Source of the DNA: an uncultured Nitrosomonadales bacterium
GTDB lineage: Bacteria; Pseudomonadota; Gammaproteobacteria; Burkholderiales; Gallionellaceae
DNA: 64,000 bases
Reading direction: 5' to 3'
Assembly: GCA_903858965.1 (NCBI GenBank)
Contig: CAIOKY010000149.1
Location: forward strand, 17,282-81,281
Shown: piece after piece, positions 9,392-20,033 of the stretch
Position numbering within the stretch: position 1 is the first letter of the stretch
Layout: the number at the start of each line of letters is the position of its first letter
The notes under the pieces: generated by a model
Database searches by the model: none
The model's input: the letters and a program-made list of their open reading frames with translations, nothing else
Told to the model about the DNA's origin: nothing
Program-made: the position numbers and the translations under genes

Positions 9392-10134
9392 GCTTCCTCA
9401 ACGACATTCCGCTCTCCGCGCTGCAGTTTTATCTGACCGCGCCCTATCCGTGCAGCTACCTGCCCGGCCTGCAAGCGCGCTCCCAGGTCGCCACCCCGGC
9501 CTTGCTGATCAACACGCAAGTGTATTCCGAACTGGTGCAACACGGCTTCCGGCGCAGCGGAACCTACACTTATCGTCCGCAGTGCGACAGCTGTCACGCC
9601 TGTGTGCCACTGCGCGTCCTGGCAAAACAATTCAAGGCCAACCGCTCGCAACGGCGCGCCTGGAAGCAACACGCCAATCTCGAAGCCACGCTCCACCCGC
9701 TGCAGGACCAGCCTGAATATTACGACCTTTACCAACGCTATCAGCGCACACGACACAAGGATGGCGGCATGGACAATGACGACCGCGAGTCATATCACAA
9801 CTTCTTGCTGCAAAGCCACGTCGATTCGCTGCTGGTGGAATTCCGCGAGCAAGGCATATTGCGCATGGTCAGCGTGATCGACTTGCTCAGCGATGGCCTG
9901 TCTTCGGTATATACCTTCTACGAACCCGATCTGCCACGTGCACGCCTGGGTGTTTACAACGTGCTTTGGCAAATCGAGCTATGCCGCAAACTCGATCTGG
10001 ACTTCATCTATCTCGGTTACTGGATCGAACACAGCCGCAAAATGGCTTACAAGACCGAATACCGGCCCTCACAGGGCTTGTCGGACGGGATATGGCACGA
10101 CCTTGACCTAAAAAAAACTAGCGGGCAATCCTGA
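9388..10134 (+). CDS. bpt: aspartate/glutamate leucyltransferase Bpt (arginyltransferase family)
   Basis: Transfers Leu from leucyl-tRNA to N-terminal Asp or Glu. The bacterial Bpt class is homologous to eukaryotic ATE1 but prefers leucyl-tRNA. The 248-residue protein carries the N-terminal Cys cluster [15 protein letters not shown] and the C-terminal region [18 protein letters not shown] conserved in the family. Coupled to aat by a 4-base overlap and followed after 2 bases by pyrD. Whether it transfers Leu or Arg cannot be read from sequence alone; bacterial homologues are annotated both ways. Confidence 0.93.
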   Translation: MSFLNDIPLSALQFYLTAPYPCSYLPGLQARSQVATPALLINTQVYSELVQHGFRRSGTYTYRPQCDSCHACVPLRVLAKQFKANRSQRRAWKQHANLEATLHPLQDQPEYYDLYQRYQRTRHKDGGMDNDDRESYHNFLLQSHVDSLLVEFREQGILRMVSVIDLLSDGLSSVYTFYEPDLPRARLGVYNVLWQIELCRKLDLDFIYLGYWIEHSRKMAYKTEYRPSQGLSDGIWHDLDLKKTSGQS

Positions 10135-10136
10135 AC

Positions 10137-11153
10137 GTGTTTTCATTGCTCCGTCCCGCGCTGTTACATCTCGACCCGGAAGCCGCGCATCACTTCACGC
10201 TGAACAGCCTGAATATCCTGCACACATTGGGCTTGAATGGCATCATCGCGCATCACATCCCGAACGACCGGCGCACTGTGATGGGCCTGAAATTTCCCAA
10301 TCCGGTCGGCCTTGCCGCGGGGTTGGACAAAAATGGCGGATACATAGACAGTCTGGCGGCACTCGGTTTCGGCTTCATCGAGATCGGTACCGTCACACCG
10401 CTGCCACAGCCAGGCAATCCCAAGCCGCGCCTGTTCCGCCTGCCGCAAGCCAGCGCGATCATCAATCGCATGGGCTTCAACAACGATGGTGTGGATGCGC
10501 TCATCGCAAACGTGGAACGCGCCCGGTATCGCGGCATATTGGGCATCAACATCGGCAAGAACGCCGCCACCCCCATCGAGCGGGCGGCGGATGATTACCT
10601 GCTCTGCCTGCGCAAGGTGTATGCGTACGCCAGCTACATCACCGTCAATATCTCCTCACCGAACACAAAAAACCTGCGCCAGTTGCAGGACGAAGACGCG
10701 CTTAATGATCTGCTTGCCCAACTCAAAACCGAACAGCAGAAACTCGCCGATACCCATGGCAAGTACGTGCCCATCGCACTGAAGATCGCTCCGGATCTGG
10801 ACAACGGGCAGATTGCGCAGATCGCCCGCCTGCTGATGCAGCATCACATCGACGGCGTGATCGCCACCAACACCACATTGTCGCGCGATGGTGTGGAGAA
10901 CCTGCCGCATGGCGCGGAAACTGGCGGCCTGAGCGGTGCGCCGCTACGCGAAAAATCCACCGCGGTGATCCGCCGGCTTGCTGCCGAACTGAAGGGCACC
11001 CTCCCCATCATCGGTGTCGGCGGCATCCTGAGCGGAGCCGATGCGGCAGAAAAGATCCAGGCCGGTGCCTCGCTGGTGCAGATCTACAGCGGGCTGATCT
11101 ATCGCGGCCCGGCACTGGTCAGCGATGCCTGCACCGCTATCCGCACTCCGTGA
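10137..11153 (+). CDS. pyrD: dihydroorotate dehydrogenase (quinone), class 2
   Basis: Membrane-associated FMN enzyme oxidising dihydroorotate to orotate with ubiquinone in pyrimidine synthesis. The 338-residue length and the N-terminal helical extension (residues about 1-40) are those of class 2. [12 protein letters not shown] carries the catalytic serine of this class, and IGVGGI near the C-terminus binds the FMN phosphate. The start is GTG at 10137, two bases after bpt, making a probable aat-bpt-pyrD operon. Confidence 0.95.
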   Translation: MFSLLRPALLHLDPEAAHHFTLNSLNILHTLGLNGIIAHHIPNDRRTVMGLKFPNPVGLAAGLDKNGGYIDSLAALGFGFIEIGTVTPLPQPGNPKPRLFRLPQASAIINRMGFNNDGVDALIANVERARYRGILGINIGKNAATPIERAADDYLLCLRKVYAYASYITVNISSPNTKNLRQLQDEDALNDLLAQLKTEQQKLADTHGKYVPIALKIAPDLDNGQIAQIARLLMQHHIDGVIATNTTLSRDGVENLPHGAETGGLSGAPLREKSTAVIRRLAAELKGTLPIIGVGGILSGADAAEKIQAGASLVQIYSGLIYRGPALVSDACTAIRTP

Positions 11154-11185
11154 CCGGTAGTCCACATCGGGTTAAGGCAGTGTCA

Positions 11186-11214
11186 TTGACATTAGTTCTA
11201 ATTAGAATTATTAT
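11186..11214 (+). promoter_or_regulatory. sigma-70 promoter of the MarR gene
   Basis: A consensus -35 TTGACA (11186-11191), a 17-base spacer and a -10 TATTAT (11209-11214; 5 of 6 to consensus). Operator 1 fills the spacer, and operator 2 begins at the last -10 base and covers the likely start point. This is a strong promoter built for tight repression. Confidence 0.75.
11193..11210. promoter_or_regulatory. MarR-type operator 1
   Basis: Inverted repeat TAGTTCTA-AT-TAGAATTA: 8-base half-sites with a 2-base gap, 7 of 8 positions symmetric. It lies between the -35 and -10 elements. The same half-site recurs at 11214-11231, and the centres are 21 bases apart, two helical turns, so two MarR dimers could bind on the same face. 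Confidence 0.75.
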
Positions 11215-11231
11215 AGTTCTAACTAGAACTA
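11214..11231. promoter_or_regulatory. MarR-type operator 2
   Basis: Perfect inverted repeat TAGTTCTA-AC-TAGAACTA, ending one base before the ATG at 11232. It would block the transcription start region. Together with operator 1 it indicates autorepression by the adjacent MarR protein. Confidence 0.8.
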
Positions 11232-11693
11232 ATGTGCCGGGTGATGTCTTCGTCAAATTTTCTGCCGCTGTTGCGTGAACTGTCGAGTGCCTACCAGGCT
11301 TTCGAAGTCTATTCGTCGGCGCACGTTCGCTCGCTGTCACTGACGCCGGCACAGTTCGATATTGTCGCCACCCTGGGTAACACGTCCGGCATGTCACCCA
11401 AGGAACTGGGCGAAAAGACGCTGATCACCAAGGGGACGCTGACCGGCGTGGTGGATCGCCTGGTCGACAAAAAACTGGTGCGCCGTGCCGCATCCGCCAG
11501 CGACGGGCGTTGCCAGGTCGTCCAGCTGACGGCCCAAGGCGAGAAATTGTTTGCGCGTGTTTTCCCCGCACATATTACCCACATGCAGCGCGCCTTTGCC
11601 GGATTTTCGCCCAAGGAACTGGCCGCCGCAACGGCTAACCTGCGCCGTTTACGGGAGGCATTTTCCGCCGCACACAATGCGCGCAATAAATAG
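11232..11693 (+). CDS. MarR-family transcriptional regulator
   Basis: Winged-helix repressor of 153 residues. The DNA-binding part is about 40-105: MSPKELGEKTLITKGTLTGV is the helix-turn-helix, and VDKKLVRRAASASDGR is the wing with the usual D-x-R. N- and C-terminal helices form the dimer. Two operators overlap its promoter and abut the first ATG. Translation could begin at 11232 (very short leader) or at the ATG at 11244, which has a weak GGGTG before it. The ligand and other targets are unknown; the CDGSH gene 98 bases downstream may be in the same transcript. Confidence 0.9.
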   Translation: MCRVMSSSNFLPLLRELSSAYQAFEVYSSAHVRSLSLTPAQFDIVATLGNTSGMSPKELGEKTLITKGTLTGVVDRLVDKKLVRRAASASDGRCQVVQLTAQGEKLFARVFPAHITHMQRAFAGFSPKELAAATANLRRLREAFSAAHNARNK

Positions 11694-11791
11694 GAACATC
11701 GCTTACATGCGTTCCGGAGACGAATTTTTTCGCCTCCTTGCCCGACAGGCAAGGGGGATTCTGTGGCACTTTTCATACAAGGAGTTTTAAC

Positions 11792-12037
11792 ATGTCAACC
11801 AAGCAAGCCGTTATCGCACAAAAAGCACCCTTTGCCGTTAATGTCGAAGCCGGTAAAAGTTACTGGTGGTGTGCCTGTGGCAAAAGCGCCAGCCAGCCTT
11901 TCTGCGACGGCAGCCACAAGGGTAGCGACTTTAGTCCCGTGGAATACAAGGCTAAGGAATCCGGGCCGGTATATTTTTGCGGCTGCAAGAATAGTTCCAA
12001 TGGCGCACTGTGCGACGGCACCCACAAAAAGCTGTAA
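11792..12037 (+). CDS. CDGSH iron-sulfur domain protein
   Basis: Small protein (81 residues) with two CDGSH-type 2Fe-2S sites. The first is CACGKSASQPFCDGSH and the second CGCKNSSNGALCDGTH, each with the three-Cys, one-His ligand set. It has no membrane anchor, as usual for bacterial members, which are thought to act in electron transfer or redox sensing. An AAGGAG ribosome-binding site at 11779-11784 sets the ATG at 11792. A strong terminator follows. Confidence 0.92.
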   Translation: MSTKQAVIAQKAPFAVNVEAGKSYWWCACGKSASQPFCDGSHKGSDFSPVEYKAKESGPVYFCGCKNSSNGALCDGTHKKL

Positions 12038-12059
12038 CTTCCATCGCATCGCTACCGCC

Positions 12060-12087
12060 AAACCAGGTCGGCTTGCCGGCCTGGTTT
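12060..12087 (+). terminator. intrinsic terminator after the CDGSH gene
   Basis: A 13-bp near-perfect stem (AAACCAGGTCGGC at 12060-12072 with 12075-12087, one G-T pair), then CTTTGTT. It lies 22 bases after the CDGSH stop and separates it from kup. Confidence 0.85.
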
Positions 12088-12239
12088 CTTTGTTCCGGAC
12101 ACATCCCTTTGCATGAAGGATGAACAGGAAGAACACTTGCGTGTTATCGGGCCTTTCCGGATACACGGTTGCAAAATTGCTTTCCAAGTAGCACAGGCGT
12201 AGAGTGCCGCCCCATTCTGCCACAGGGAATGTCGGATCA

Positions 12240-14111
12240 ATGAGCGATACTCAAACGAAACAAAAGTTGCCTATACTCGCGCTTGGCGCAATCGGCGTGG
12301 TGTTTGGCGACATCGGCACCAGCCCGCTGTATGCGATACAGGCAACTTTTACCGGCCCCCATCCGCTGCCTGTCGTGGAAGCCAATATCCTCGGTGTGCT
12401 GTCAGTCATGTTCTGGACCATCATGCTGCTGGTGTCCCTAAAATATGTGGTCATCATCATGCGCGCGGATAACCACGGTGAAGGTGGGTCGCTGGCTTTG
12501 CTGGCTTTGGTGAGTGAACTCACGGCACACCGGCCCAAATTGAAATGGTTCGTCACTGCGCTGGGCGTATTTGCCGCCGCGCTGTTCTTCGGAGACGGCA
12601 TGATCACCCCGGCGATCTCGGTGATTTCCGCAGTCGAAGGCCTGGACCTTGTGTCTCATGAGTTCAAGAACTACATTCTTCCCATTACCATCATCGTCCT
12701 GACCGGATTATTTTTCATCCAGAAGCGCGGTACAGGCGCGGTGGGCATGGCATTCGGGCCGATCATGGTGTTCTGGTTTTTCAGCCTGGCGGTGTTCGGC
12801 ATTATTTCCATCGCGCAGAGCCCGCAGGTATTGCTCGCGCTGAACCCCGTCTATGCCTTCCAGTTTTTAAGCGCGGATCCGAAAGTCTCCTTTCTCGCAC
12901 TTGGCGCCATCGTTCTCGCGATAACCGGCGGGGAAGCCCTGTATGCCGACATGGGGCACTTCGGTAAATATCCTATCCGTCTGGCGTGGTTCTCTTTCGT
13001 CCTGCCTGCACTGGTGTTGAATTACTTCGGCCAAGGCGCGCTGTTGCTGCACAATCCACAGGCAATCGAAAATCCGTTTTATCTGCTCGCCCCCGCCTGG
13101 ACACTGGTGCCGATGGTGTTGCTGGCTACTGCGGCAACTGTCATCGCTTCGCAAGCCGTCATATCCGGCGCCTTCTCGATAGCGCATCAATCCGTGCAGA
13201 TGGGTTTTCTGCCGCGCATGGAAATTCGCCAGACTTCCGACAAGGCACAAGGGCAGATTTACGTGCCGTTTACCAACTGGACGCTTTATCTGGCTGTGGT
13301 CTTCCTGGTATTTGCCTTCCAGAGCTCGACCAATCTGGCGGCGGCTTATGGCATCGCCGTCACCGGCACCATGACCATCACCACGATACTGATCGCCTTC
13401 GTCATCGTGCTGCTCTGGCGTTGGCCACTGGTTTATGCCATACCCCTGGTCACCGTTCTGCTGATCGTGGACATGACCTATTTTGCAGCCAACGCCATCA
13501 AGATCCCTCAGGGTGGCTGGTTCCCGCTGTGCATTGCCCTGGTATCCTTTACCGTGCTCACCACATGGAAGCGCGGCCGGAAACTGTTGTTCGATGAGAT
13601 CACGCGCCAGACCGTGCCACTACAGGCGATCATCAACGGCATAGATGATATGCCGCGGGTCAGCGGTACGGCGGTATTCCTGACCCCGACCAGCGATGGC
13701 GCACCGTCGGCCATGCTGCACAACCTTAAACACAATCACGTACTGCACGAACGCAACATACTGCTGACGGTGGTGGTCGAGGACAAGCCTTATGTCACAA
13801 AAGGCAACCGCTTTCTGATCAATGATCTCGGCAAGAATTTTTATCGGGTGAAGTTGTTTTACGGTTTCATGCAAACGCCCGATATTCCATTTGCCCTGGA
13901 ACTGTGTGGCGCGCAAATATTGCCCTTCGACATGATGACCACGTCATTCTTCATTTCGCGAGCACTGATCGTTTCCGGCCCCAACCCCGGCATGATGGAA
14001 TGGCGCGAGCGCCTGTTTCAGGCGCTATCCAAGAACGCCATGAACGCGGCAGACTTCTTCAAGATACCGGCCAATCGCGTCATCGAAATGGGCACCCGGA
14101 TCGAAATCTAG
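12240..14111 (+). CDS. kup: low-affinity potassium transporter Kup
   Basis: K+/H+ symporter of the KUP/HAK/KT family. The 623-residue length equals E. coli Kup (622). About 12 membrane segments lie in residues 15-440, starting with the signature [14 protein letters not shown] and including [13 protein letters not shown] hydrophilic cytoplasmic C-terminal domain (about 450-623) follows. The ATG at 12240 is the family start; an upstream extension is rejected. It appears to be a single-gene unit, with the convergent sulfotransferase gene after it. Confidence 0.95.
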   Translation: MSDTQTKQKLPILALGAIGVVFGDIGTSPLYAIQATFTGPHPLPVVEANILGVLSVMFWTIMLLVSLKYVVIIMRADNHGEGGSLALLALVSELTAHRPKLKWFVTALGVFAAALFFGDGMITPAISVISAVEGLDLVSHEFKNYILPITIIVLTGLFFIQKRGTGAVGMAFGPIMVFWFFSLAVFGIISIAQSPQVLLALNPVYAFQFLSADPKVSFLALGAIVLAITGGEALYADMGHFGKYPIRLAWFSFVLPALVLNYFGQGALLLHNPQAIENPFYLLAPAWTLVPMVLLATAATVIASQAVISGAFSIAHQSVQMGFLPRMEIRQTSDKAQGQIYVPFTNWTLYLAVVFLVFAFQSSTNLAAAYGIAVTGTMTITTILIAFVIVLLWRWPLVYAIPLVTVLLIVDMTYFAANAIKIPQGGWFPLCIALVSFTVLTTWKRGRKLLFDEITRQTVPLQAIINGIDDMPRVSGTAVFLTPTSDGAPSAMLHNLKHNHVLHERNILLTVVVEDKPYVTKGNRFLINDLGKNFYRVKLFYGFMQTPDIPFALELCGAQILPFDMMTTSFFISRALIVSGPNPGMMEWRERLFQALSKNAMNAADFFKIPANRVIEMGTRIEI

Positions 14112-14138
14112 CCAGTCTTGATTTTTAGTTGTTTGCTC

Positions 14139-16013
14139 TCAACTCCGCACCAGATCACCCAGTTCATCCAGCAACGGGCCGAGGAATTTTTCATAAGGTC
14201 GCCAGCGTTCCACCGAGGTCTTGTAAATCGGCTGGCGCACCTGCGTCAGGCTGGCCGTGCGGATCGAGCGCTGGTTATTGTAAAACTCGATGCAAGCATC
14301 GTCCCAATCCAGGCCGCAAAAAGCGATCATGCGCCGTGCCTGGGTTTCCTGATCGGCGACGATGTCCTCATAATGGACATCGAGAAAAGCTCCGCTTGGC
14401 AGCACACTGCGCCAATGTTCCATCAGGCGCGCATAGTCGACATAGTAACGTCCCAGTTCCGCCAAATCATAAGTGTGTTCCTGCCTGTTGCTGAACAACT
14501 GCATGAAGCAGGACAGGCAGGTATCCACCGGATTATGGTTGACGTGGATGATCTTTGCATTCGGCAGCATCGCATGTATCAGGCCGATGGCAAAAAAATT
14601 CGTCGGCATCTTGTCGGTGATGTGCCGGGCATCTGGCGCACGGGTCTGCAGTCCGGCAACATAGTCCGCGCCCCATGTGCGAAGGCTGGCCTGATCGAGC
14701 GCGGGAATATTATGCGGGAAGACCAAACCCGTTCCGGCAACATCGCGTTGCGCGATATCCAGCAGGTCGGGCAATTCGCCCGCGCCGTGTACATCAGGAT
14801 GGCTGGCAAGAATCTGTTCGGTCAACGTGGTTCCGGAGCGCGGCATGCCGAGCACAAAGATCGGAATGCCGGACGGATCACCCCGCCGCGCAGGCGTGCT
14901 ATCGTCTCCCCCGTTAAAAATCCGCATGGTGTCATCAAAATGCTGTGTCATTTGCGCGGCTACATACTCGAATGTAGCGCGCTTCAATTTACATCCTTCA
15001 GCAAAATGCGGGAACGCCTTGTCGTAATCGCCGATGTCATCAAAACACTTGCCCAGCGCAAACTGCAGGAAGATCGCCTTTTTATAGGGCATCGGTGTTC
15101 CACTACGCCGTGCTGCATCCTCTGTCACCACCAGCGCCGCAAGATTCTCGTCACCGTCTTTCACCTTGCCAACTTGCGCGAGCAGCAGGCGCGCCTCCAG
15201 GTCCTCCGGATTGATCTCCAGCGCCTTGCGGAACAGTCTTTCAGCTTCGACCATCTCGCCGCTGGCCATGCATAGTTGTCCCACGCCGAGCACGGCCTCG
15301 CTGCACTGCGGATCGCTTTCCAGCGCCAGCCGGTAGCACTCCAGTTCCTCCTCGGGTCGCCCGAGCTCGCGCATGATGACACCCAGATTGCTGTGGGCCT
15401 TGGCGAAATCCGGCTTGAGTGCCAGCGCACGCCGATAGCTCGCCGCGGCATCATCGAGCTGTCCCAGCTCTTTCAGGGCTCCGCCCAGATTATTGTATGC
15501 CTCGACGAAGTCCGGCTTGAGCTTCAGCGCACGCCGGTAACTTGCCACCGCTTCATCCAGCTGCCCGAGATCTTGCAGGACCACACCCAGATTATTGTGC
15601 CCCCCGACAAAATCGGGTTTAATCTGCACCGCGCGCCGGCCGCTTGCCACCGCGGCATCGAGTTGTCCGCGGGCACGCAGCAGTGCGGCCAGGTTGCCAT
15701 GCGCTTCGGCATCATTGGGTAAAAGCTCCGCCGCCTTCCGCATCGCCGGCAAGGCATCACTACCTTGCATCTGCAGGGCGAGGCCGAACAGTTTCCAGAC
15801 TACCCCGGAATCTGGGTACGACTTGAGCAGTGAACGCGCCAGTTTTTCCAGTTCCACATAACGAGCGGAATTGAACAGCACGCCGAGCAACTTCAGGTCG
15901 TCCGGCGTCGGCGCCGCTGCGGGCGGCGGCTGGTATCCGGCTTTTCCCAGGCAGCAGTTCTTGTATTTTTTCCCGCTCCCGCAACTGCACGGGTCGTTTC
16001 TTCCCAGCTTCAT
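14139..16013 (-). CDS. SEC-C motif / TPR / sulfotransferase fusion protein
   Basis: A 624-residue three-part protein. Residues 4-22 are a SEC-C zinc motif (CSCGSGKKYKNCC), as at the C-terminus of SecA. About 40-270 are consecutive TPR repeats, several nearly identical (AVASYRRALKLKPDFVEAYN type). About 370-624 is a sulfotransferase domain whose PAPS-binding loop is VLGMPRSGTTLTEQIL. Proteins of this layout occur in many proteobacteria; the acceptor is not known. The ATG at 16013 has GAGG 11 bases upstream, better placed than for the ATG at 16022. It is convergent with kup; no glycan or capsule genes are nearby. Confidence 0.88.
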   Translation of the reverse strand: MKLGRNDPCSCGSGKKYKNCCLGKAGYQPPPAAAPTPDDLKLLGVLFNSARYVELEKLARSLLKSYPDSGVVWKLFGLALQMQGSDALPAMRKAAELLPNDAEAHGNLAALLRARGQLDAAVASGRRAVQIKPDFVGGHNNLGVVLQDLGQLDEAVASYRRALKLKPDFVEAYNNLGGALKELGQLDDAAASYRRALALKPDFAKAHSNLGVIMRELGRPEEELECYRLALESDPQCSEAVLGVGQLCMASGEMVEAERLFRKALEINPEDLEARLLLAQVGKVKDGDENLAALVVTEDAARRSGTPMPYKKAIFLQFALGKCFDDIGDYDKAFPHFAEGCKLKRATFEYVAAQMTQHFDDTMRIFNGGDDSTPARRGDPSGIPIFVLGMPRSGTTLTEQILASHPDVHGAGELPDLLDIAQRDVAGTGLVFPHNIPALDQASLRTWGADYVAGLQTRAPDARHITDKMPTNFFAIGLIHAMLPNAKIIHVNHNPVDTCLSCFMQLFSNRQEHTYDLAELGRYYVDYARLMEHWRSVLPSGAFLDVHYEDIVADQETQARRMIAFCGLDWDDACIEFYNNQRSIRTASLTQVRQPIYKTSVERWRPYEKFLGPLLDELGDLVRS

Positions 16014-16242
16014 ACTCAACATCCTCGATCGATTTTCCCCAATACCCCCGGGACATTCGGAACATTATGGCGGGCAATGCAACAGGGATGCGATTCTATA
16101 CGATTTATTAAAACCGACGCTTCTCTCCAAGCGTCCGTAACCGGGAATCAAACTTTACGGAATATTCATATACCGCCAACGCGGTTGAAGCGGTATATGA
16201 ATCAGGGGATAATCCGCGCCTTATTTGTTCCAAGGTAGCGCA

Positions 16243-16818
16243 ATGACTGAATATATGCTGATCCTGATCAGTGCGGTGTTCGTGAACAACGTCGTGATGG
16301 TCAAGATCCTCGGGCTGTGCCCGTTCATGGGGGTGTCCAAGAAACTGGAAGCCGCCATCGGCATGGGCGCGGCCACCACTTTCGTGTTGACGCTGGGCTC
16401 CGGCTCCAGTTATTTGATCAACAAATACCTGCTCGGCCCCGATCTGTCTTATCTCACCACGCTGTCGTTCATCGTGGTGATCGCCGGCATCGTGCAGTTC
16501 ACCGAAATGGTGGTGCAGAAGACCAGCCCGCCGCTATACCAGATCCTGGGCATCTATCTGCCGCTGATCACCACCAACTGCGCCGTGCTGGGCGTGCCGT
16601 TGTTGAATGTGCAACTCAAACACAACTTCATGGAATCGCTGATCTTCGGCTTCGGCAATGCACTGGGCTTCACAATGGTGATGGTGCTGTTCGCCGGCAT
16701 GCGCGAACGCATGGAAGGCGCGGACGTCCCCGCGATCTTCAAAGGTTCGGCGATCGCGATGGTCACTGCGGGATTGATGAGTCTGTCCTTCATGGGATTC
16801 TCCGGATTAATCAAGTAA
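16243..16818 (+). CDS. rsxA: Rsx/Rnf electron transport complex subunit A
   Basis: First gene of rsxABCDGE. RsxA is an inner-membrane subunit with six membrane segments, a paralogue of RsxE with inverted topology. The 191-residue protein has the conserved [16 protein letters not shown] and [12 protein letters not shown] segments, whose cysteines hold the intramembrane Fe-S cluster shared with RsxE. The ATG at 16243 gives the canonical [10 protein letters not shown] start; the frame is open a few codons upstream. The 5' region 16014-16242 presumably holds the operon promoter. Confidence 0.95.
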   Translation: MTEYMLILISAVFVNNVVMVKILGLCPFMGVSKKLEAAIGMGAATTFVLTLGSGSSYLINKYLLGPDLSYLTTLSFIVVIAGIVQFTEMVVQKTSPPLYQILGIYLPLITTNCAVLGVPLLNVQLKHNFMESLIFGFGNALGFTMVMVLFAGMRERMEGADVPAIFKGSAIAMVTAGLMSLSFMGFSGLIK

Positions 16819-16831
16819 TGGGGAATCCTGA

Positions 16832-17383
16832 ATGTTAAGCGCGCTGCTGGTGATGGCGGCCCTCGCGATCGTGCTTGGCGCGGTGCTGGGTTTTGCCGCG
16901 ATCAAGTTCCACGTCGAAGGCAATCCGCTGGTGGACAAGATCGATGCGATCCTGCCGCAAACGCAGTGCGGACAATGCAGCTTCCCAGGCTGCAAGCCAT
17001 ACGCAACAGCGATTGCAGCCGGAGAGGCCGACATCAACCGCTGCCCGCCGGGCGGCGTGGAAGGCATCCAGAAACTCGCCGACTTGCTCGGTGTGGATTT
17101 CAAACCCTTCGGCGGAGACACCGCCGCACCCAAGCCCAAGTCGGTCGCGATCATCGACGAGAGCACCTGTATAGGCTGCACGTTGTGCATCCAGGCCTGC
17201 CCGGTCGATGCCATCGTCGGCGCGGCCAAACAGATGCACACCATCATCGCTGCGGAATGCACCGGTTGCGAATTGTGCGTCGCGCCCTGCCCGGTGGATT
17301 GCATCAGCATGCAGGTCATCGAGGAAAAGATCAGCAACTGGAAATGGAAATATCCGGTGTACTCGTTGGTAACAGCACAATGA
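16832..17383 (+). CDS. rsxB: Rsx/Rnf electron transport complex subunit B (ferredoxin)
   Basis: Peripheral iron-sulfur subunit (183 residues). An N-terminal membrane helix (about 1-25) precedes the 4Fe-4S binding motif CGQCSFPGC. Two ferredoxin motifs follow: [12 protein letters not shown] and [12 protein letters not shown]. It relays electrons between RsxC and the membrane subunits. The stop overlaps the rsxC start as ATGA. Confidence 0.95.
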   Translation: MLSALLVMAALAIVLGAVLGFAAIKFHVEGNPLVDKIDAILPQTQCGQCSFPGCKPYATAIAAGEADINRCPPGGVEGIQKLADLLGVDFKPFGGDTAAPKPKSVAIIDESTCIGCTLCIQACPVDAIVGAAKQMHTIIAAECTGCELCVAPCPVDCISMQVIEEKISNWKWKYPVYSLVTAQ

Positions 17384-18987
17384 GGACCCTTTATCATTTC
17401 CACGGCGGTGTCCATCCTCCCAGCAACAAGACACAATCGACCCGGCTGGCGATCGCGCCTGCGCCGCTGCCGTCCAGGTTGATCGTTCCGCTGCACCAAC
17501 ATGCCGGGGAAACCGCCAAGCCTGTCGTGCAAGCCGGCGACCATGTATTGAAAGGGCAGCTGATAGGAATGCCGGACGGCTTTGTTTCGAGCGCGGTACA
17601 CGCGCCCACGTCGGGCACCATCGCCGCGATCGACATGCAGTTGATCGCCCATCCTTCCGGCCTTCCCAACCTGTGCGCGACGCTGATCCCGGACGGCAAG
17701 GATGAATGGATAGAACTTGAGCCAGTAAAAAATTATCGTGACCACAGCACCACCGAATTACAGCACCTGTTGCGCATGGCCGGCGTAGTGGGTCTGGGTG
17801 GTGCGGCATTCCCCAGCGACATCAAGTTGCGTCTCGGCAAACAAAAAATAAAAACGCTGATCCTGAACGGCGCGGAGTGCGAACCCTACATCACCTGCGA
17901 CGACATGCTGATGCGCGAGCGCGCTGCGGAGATCGTGCAGGGCGCGGAGATACTGCGCTTCATGCTGGATGCGGATGAAGTGCTGTACGGCGTCGAGGAC
18001 AACAAGCCGGAAGCGATTGCCGCGCTGCAACAGGCCATCACAGCAAGTGGCTCCGCCCTTCAACAAAGCAAGCGACATGAGGTTGTTGCGATCCCGACGA
18101 TCTATCCGGGTGGCAGCGCGAAACAATTGATACGCGTACTCACCGGACTGGAGGTGCCCTCCGGAAAATTGCCCACCGACATCGGCGTGCAATGCTTCAA
18201 CGTCGCCACGGCTTATACGGTGCATCGCGCGCTTGCGCATGGCGAGCCGCTGCTGTCTCGCATCGTCACGGTCGCGGGCAACGTGCGCGAGGCGCGGAAC
18301 TACGAAGCGCTGATCGGCACACCGATAGACGAGCTGGTCGCACTGAGCGAAGCGCTGCCCGATACCAACGGTTACATCATGGGCGGCCCGATGATGGGCT
18401 TCGCTTTACCTGGGATGAGTGGCCCGGGACCTGCCGTGCATGTGCCCATGGTAAAAGCCACCAACTGTATTATCGTTTCTTCAGAAAAATTATTCCCACC
18501 GCCGCCGCCCGCGATGCCATGCATACGCTGCACGCGCTGCGTCGAAGTGTGTCCGGCAGATCTGCAGCCGCAGGATTTGTTCTGGTTCGCGCAGTCGAAA
18601 GAATTCGGCAGGGCACAGACCTTCAGCCTGTTCGACTGCATCGAATGCGGCGCGTGCAGCTATGTCTGCCCCAGCCACATCCCATTGGTACAGTATTACC
18701 GTTTCGCGAAGAGCGAGATACGCGCGCGCGAACACGACAAGCAGCTTGCCGATCAAGCACGCGATCGTCACGAGTTTCACGAGCAACGCATCGAACGCGA
18801 GAAGCGTGAAAAAGCCGAGAAACTCGCTGCCAAGGAAAAAGCCGCGCAAGCAGCCAAACTAGCCGCCCAGCCGCTGACAGCGGAACAGCAAGCAGAACTC
18901 GCCAACCTCGCAACGAGCCGCGAGCATATCCGCGAACTTGCCCAATCTGCAGTCGAGCACACAACCGAAAATACCGGGGCCAATTAA
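17380..18987 (+). CDS. rsxC: Rsx/Rnf electron transport complex subunit C
   Basis: Soluble NADH/FMN-binding subunit (535 residues) resembling NuoF. It begins [14 protein letters not shown], has the FMN/NADH fold at about 130-330 (including [12 protein letters not shown] and [13 protein letters not shown]), and two 4Fe-4S motifs, [12 protein letters not shown] and [12 protein letters not shown]. The last 100 residues are a Lys/Glu/Ala-rich coiled coil, of variable length in this family. The ATG overlaps rsxB; a longer in-frame reading from 16966 is a shadow of rsxB. Confidence 0.95.
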   Translation: MRTLYHFHGGVHPPSNKTQSTRLAIAPAPLPSRLIVPLHQHAGETAKPVVQAGDHVLKGQLIGMPDGFVSSAVHAPTSGTIAAIDMQLIAHPSGLPNLCATLIPDGKDEWIELEPVKNYRDHSTTELQHLLRMAGVVGLGGAAFPSDIKLRLGKQKIKTLILNGAECEPYITCDDMLMRERAAEIVQGAEILRFMLDADEVLYGVEDNKPEAIAALQQAITASGSALQQSKRHEVVAIPTIYPGGSAKQLIRVLTGLEVPSGKLPTDIGVQCFNVATAYTVHRALAHGEPLLSRIVTVAGNVREARNYEALIGTPIDELVALSEALPDTNGYIMGGPMMGFALPGMSGPGPAVHVPMVKATNCIIVSSEKLFPPPPPAMPCIRCTRCVEVCPADLQPQDLFWFAQSKEFGRAQTFSLFDCIECGACSYVCPSHIPLVQYYRFAKSEIRAREHDKQLADQARDRHEFHEQRIEREKREKAEKLAAKEKAAQAAKLAAQPLTAEQQAELANLATSREHIRELAQSAVEHTTENTGAN

Positions 18988-18989
18988 AA

Positions 18990-20033
18990 ATGTTTTTCTC
19001 ACCCTTCATCAGCAAATCAGAAGGCGTCGCCGCGATCATGCTCAAGGTACTGCTCGCATTGCTGCCCGGCATCTCGCTGTACGTGTGGTATTTCGGCCCG
19101 GCTATCCTGGTGTCGATCGCGCTGGCAAGCATCACCGCGCTCGCCACCGAAGCCGCGATGCTCAAGCTGCGCAAGCGGCCGATCGCGCCATTTCTGAAAG
19201 ACAACAGCGCACTACTCACTGCGTGGCTACTCGCGCTGTCTATCCCGCCACTGGCGCCGTGGTGGATGGTCGTGGTCGGCACGGCCTTTGCGATCGCGAT
19301 TGCCAAACATTTATACGGCGGGTTGGGCAGCAATATGTTCAACCCCGCAATGGTCGGCTACGCAGTACTGATTATTTCGTTCCCGATGCAGATGACGCAC
19401 TGGCTCGCTCCACAGGGTTTGGTGCTCGCCGAACTGAGCTTCGCGCAACAGCTGCAATATATTTTTTCCGGCGTATTGCCGAATGGCCTGACGCTGGACG
19501 CGATCACGATGGCCACGCCGCTGGACACGCTGAAGACGCATTTGCATCTCGACGAATCCGTCCAGCAGATTTTGAACATGCCGATCTACGGCCAGATCGG
19601 CGGACACGGCAGCGAGATGGTGGCATGGGGATTTTTGTTCGGCGGGCTTTATCTGCTCGCCTCGCGCATCATCAGCTGGCACATCCCGTTCACCTATCTG
19701 GGCACGCTGTTCGTCATCGCGTGGATATTCCATCTAGCTGATCCCACTCACTACGTCGCGCCGCTGTTCCATTGGTTCTCCGGCGCGGCGATACTGGGCG
19801 CATTCTTCATCCTCACCGATCCGGTCAGCAGTCCCACCACCAACAAGGGACGCCTGATCTACGCGGCAGGCGCGGCTTTGCTTACCTATTTGATCCGCAC
19901 TTTCGGCGGCTTTCCGGACGGTGTTGCATTCGCCACGCTGCTGATGAACATTTGCGTACCACTGATCGTGCTGTACACCCAGCCCAAAGTCTTTGGTAAA
20001 AAAGATGGCGGTAAAAAGGACGACCAGCCATGA
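18990..20033 (+). CDS. rsxD: Rsx/Rnf electron transport complex subunit D
   Basis: Membrane subunit (347 residues) of the NqrB/RnfD family with about nine helices. The covalent FMN site is MATPLDTLK at about 173-181, where the Thr carries the flavin through a phosphoester bond. GGLGSNMFNPAMVGYA is another family signature. It begins two bases after rsxC and overlaps rsxG by 4 bases. Confidence 0.95.
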   Translation: MFFSPFISKSEGVAAIMLKVLLALLPGISLYVWYFGPAILVSIALASITALATEAAMLKLRKRPIAPFLKDNSALLTAWLLALSIPPLAPWWMVVVGTAFAIAIAKHLYGGLGSNMFNPAMVGYAVLIISFPMQMTHWLAPQGLVLAELSFAQQLQYIFSGVLPNGLTLDAITMATPLDTLKTHLHLDESVQQILNMPIYGQIGGHGSEMVAWGFLFGGLYLLASRIISWHIPFTYLGTLFVIAWIFHLADPTHYVAPLFHWFSGAAILGAFFILTDPVSSPTTNKGRLIYAAGAALLTYLIRTFGGFPDGVAFATLLMNICVPLIVLYTQPKVFGKKDGGKKDDQP

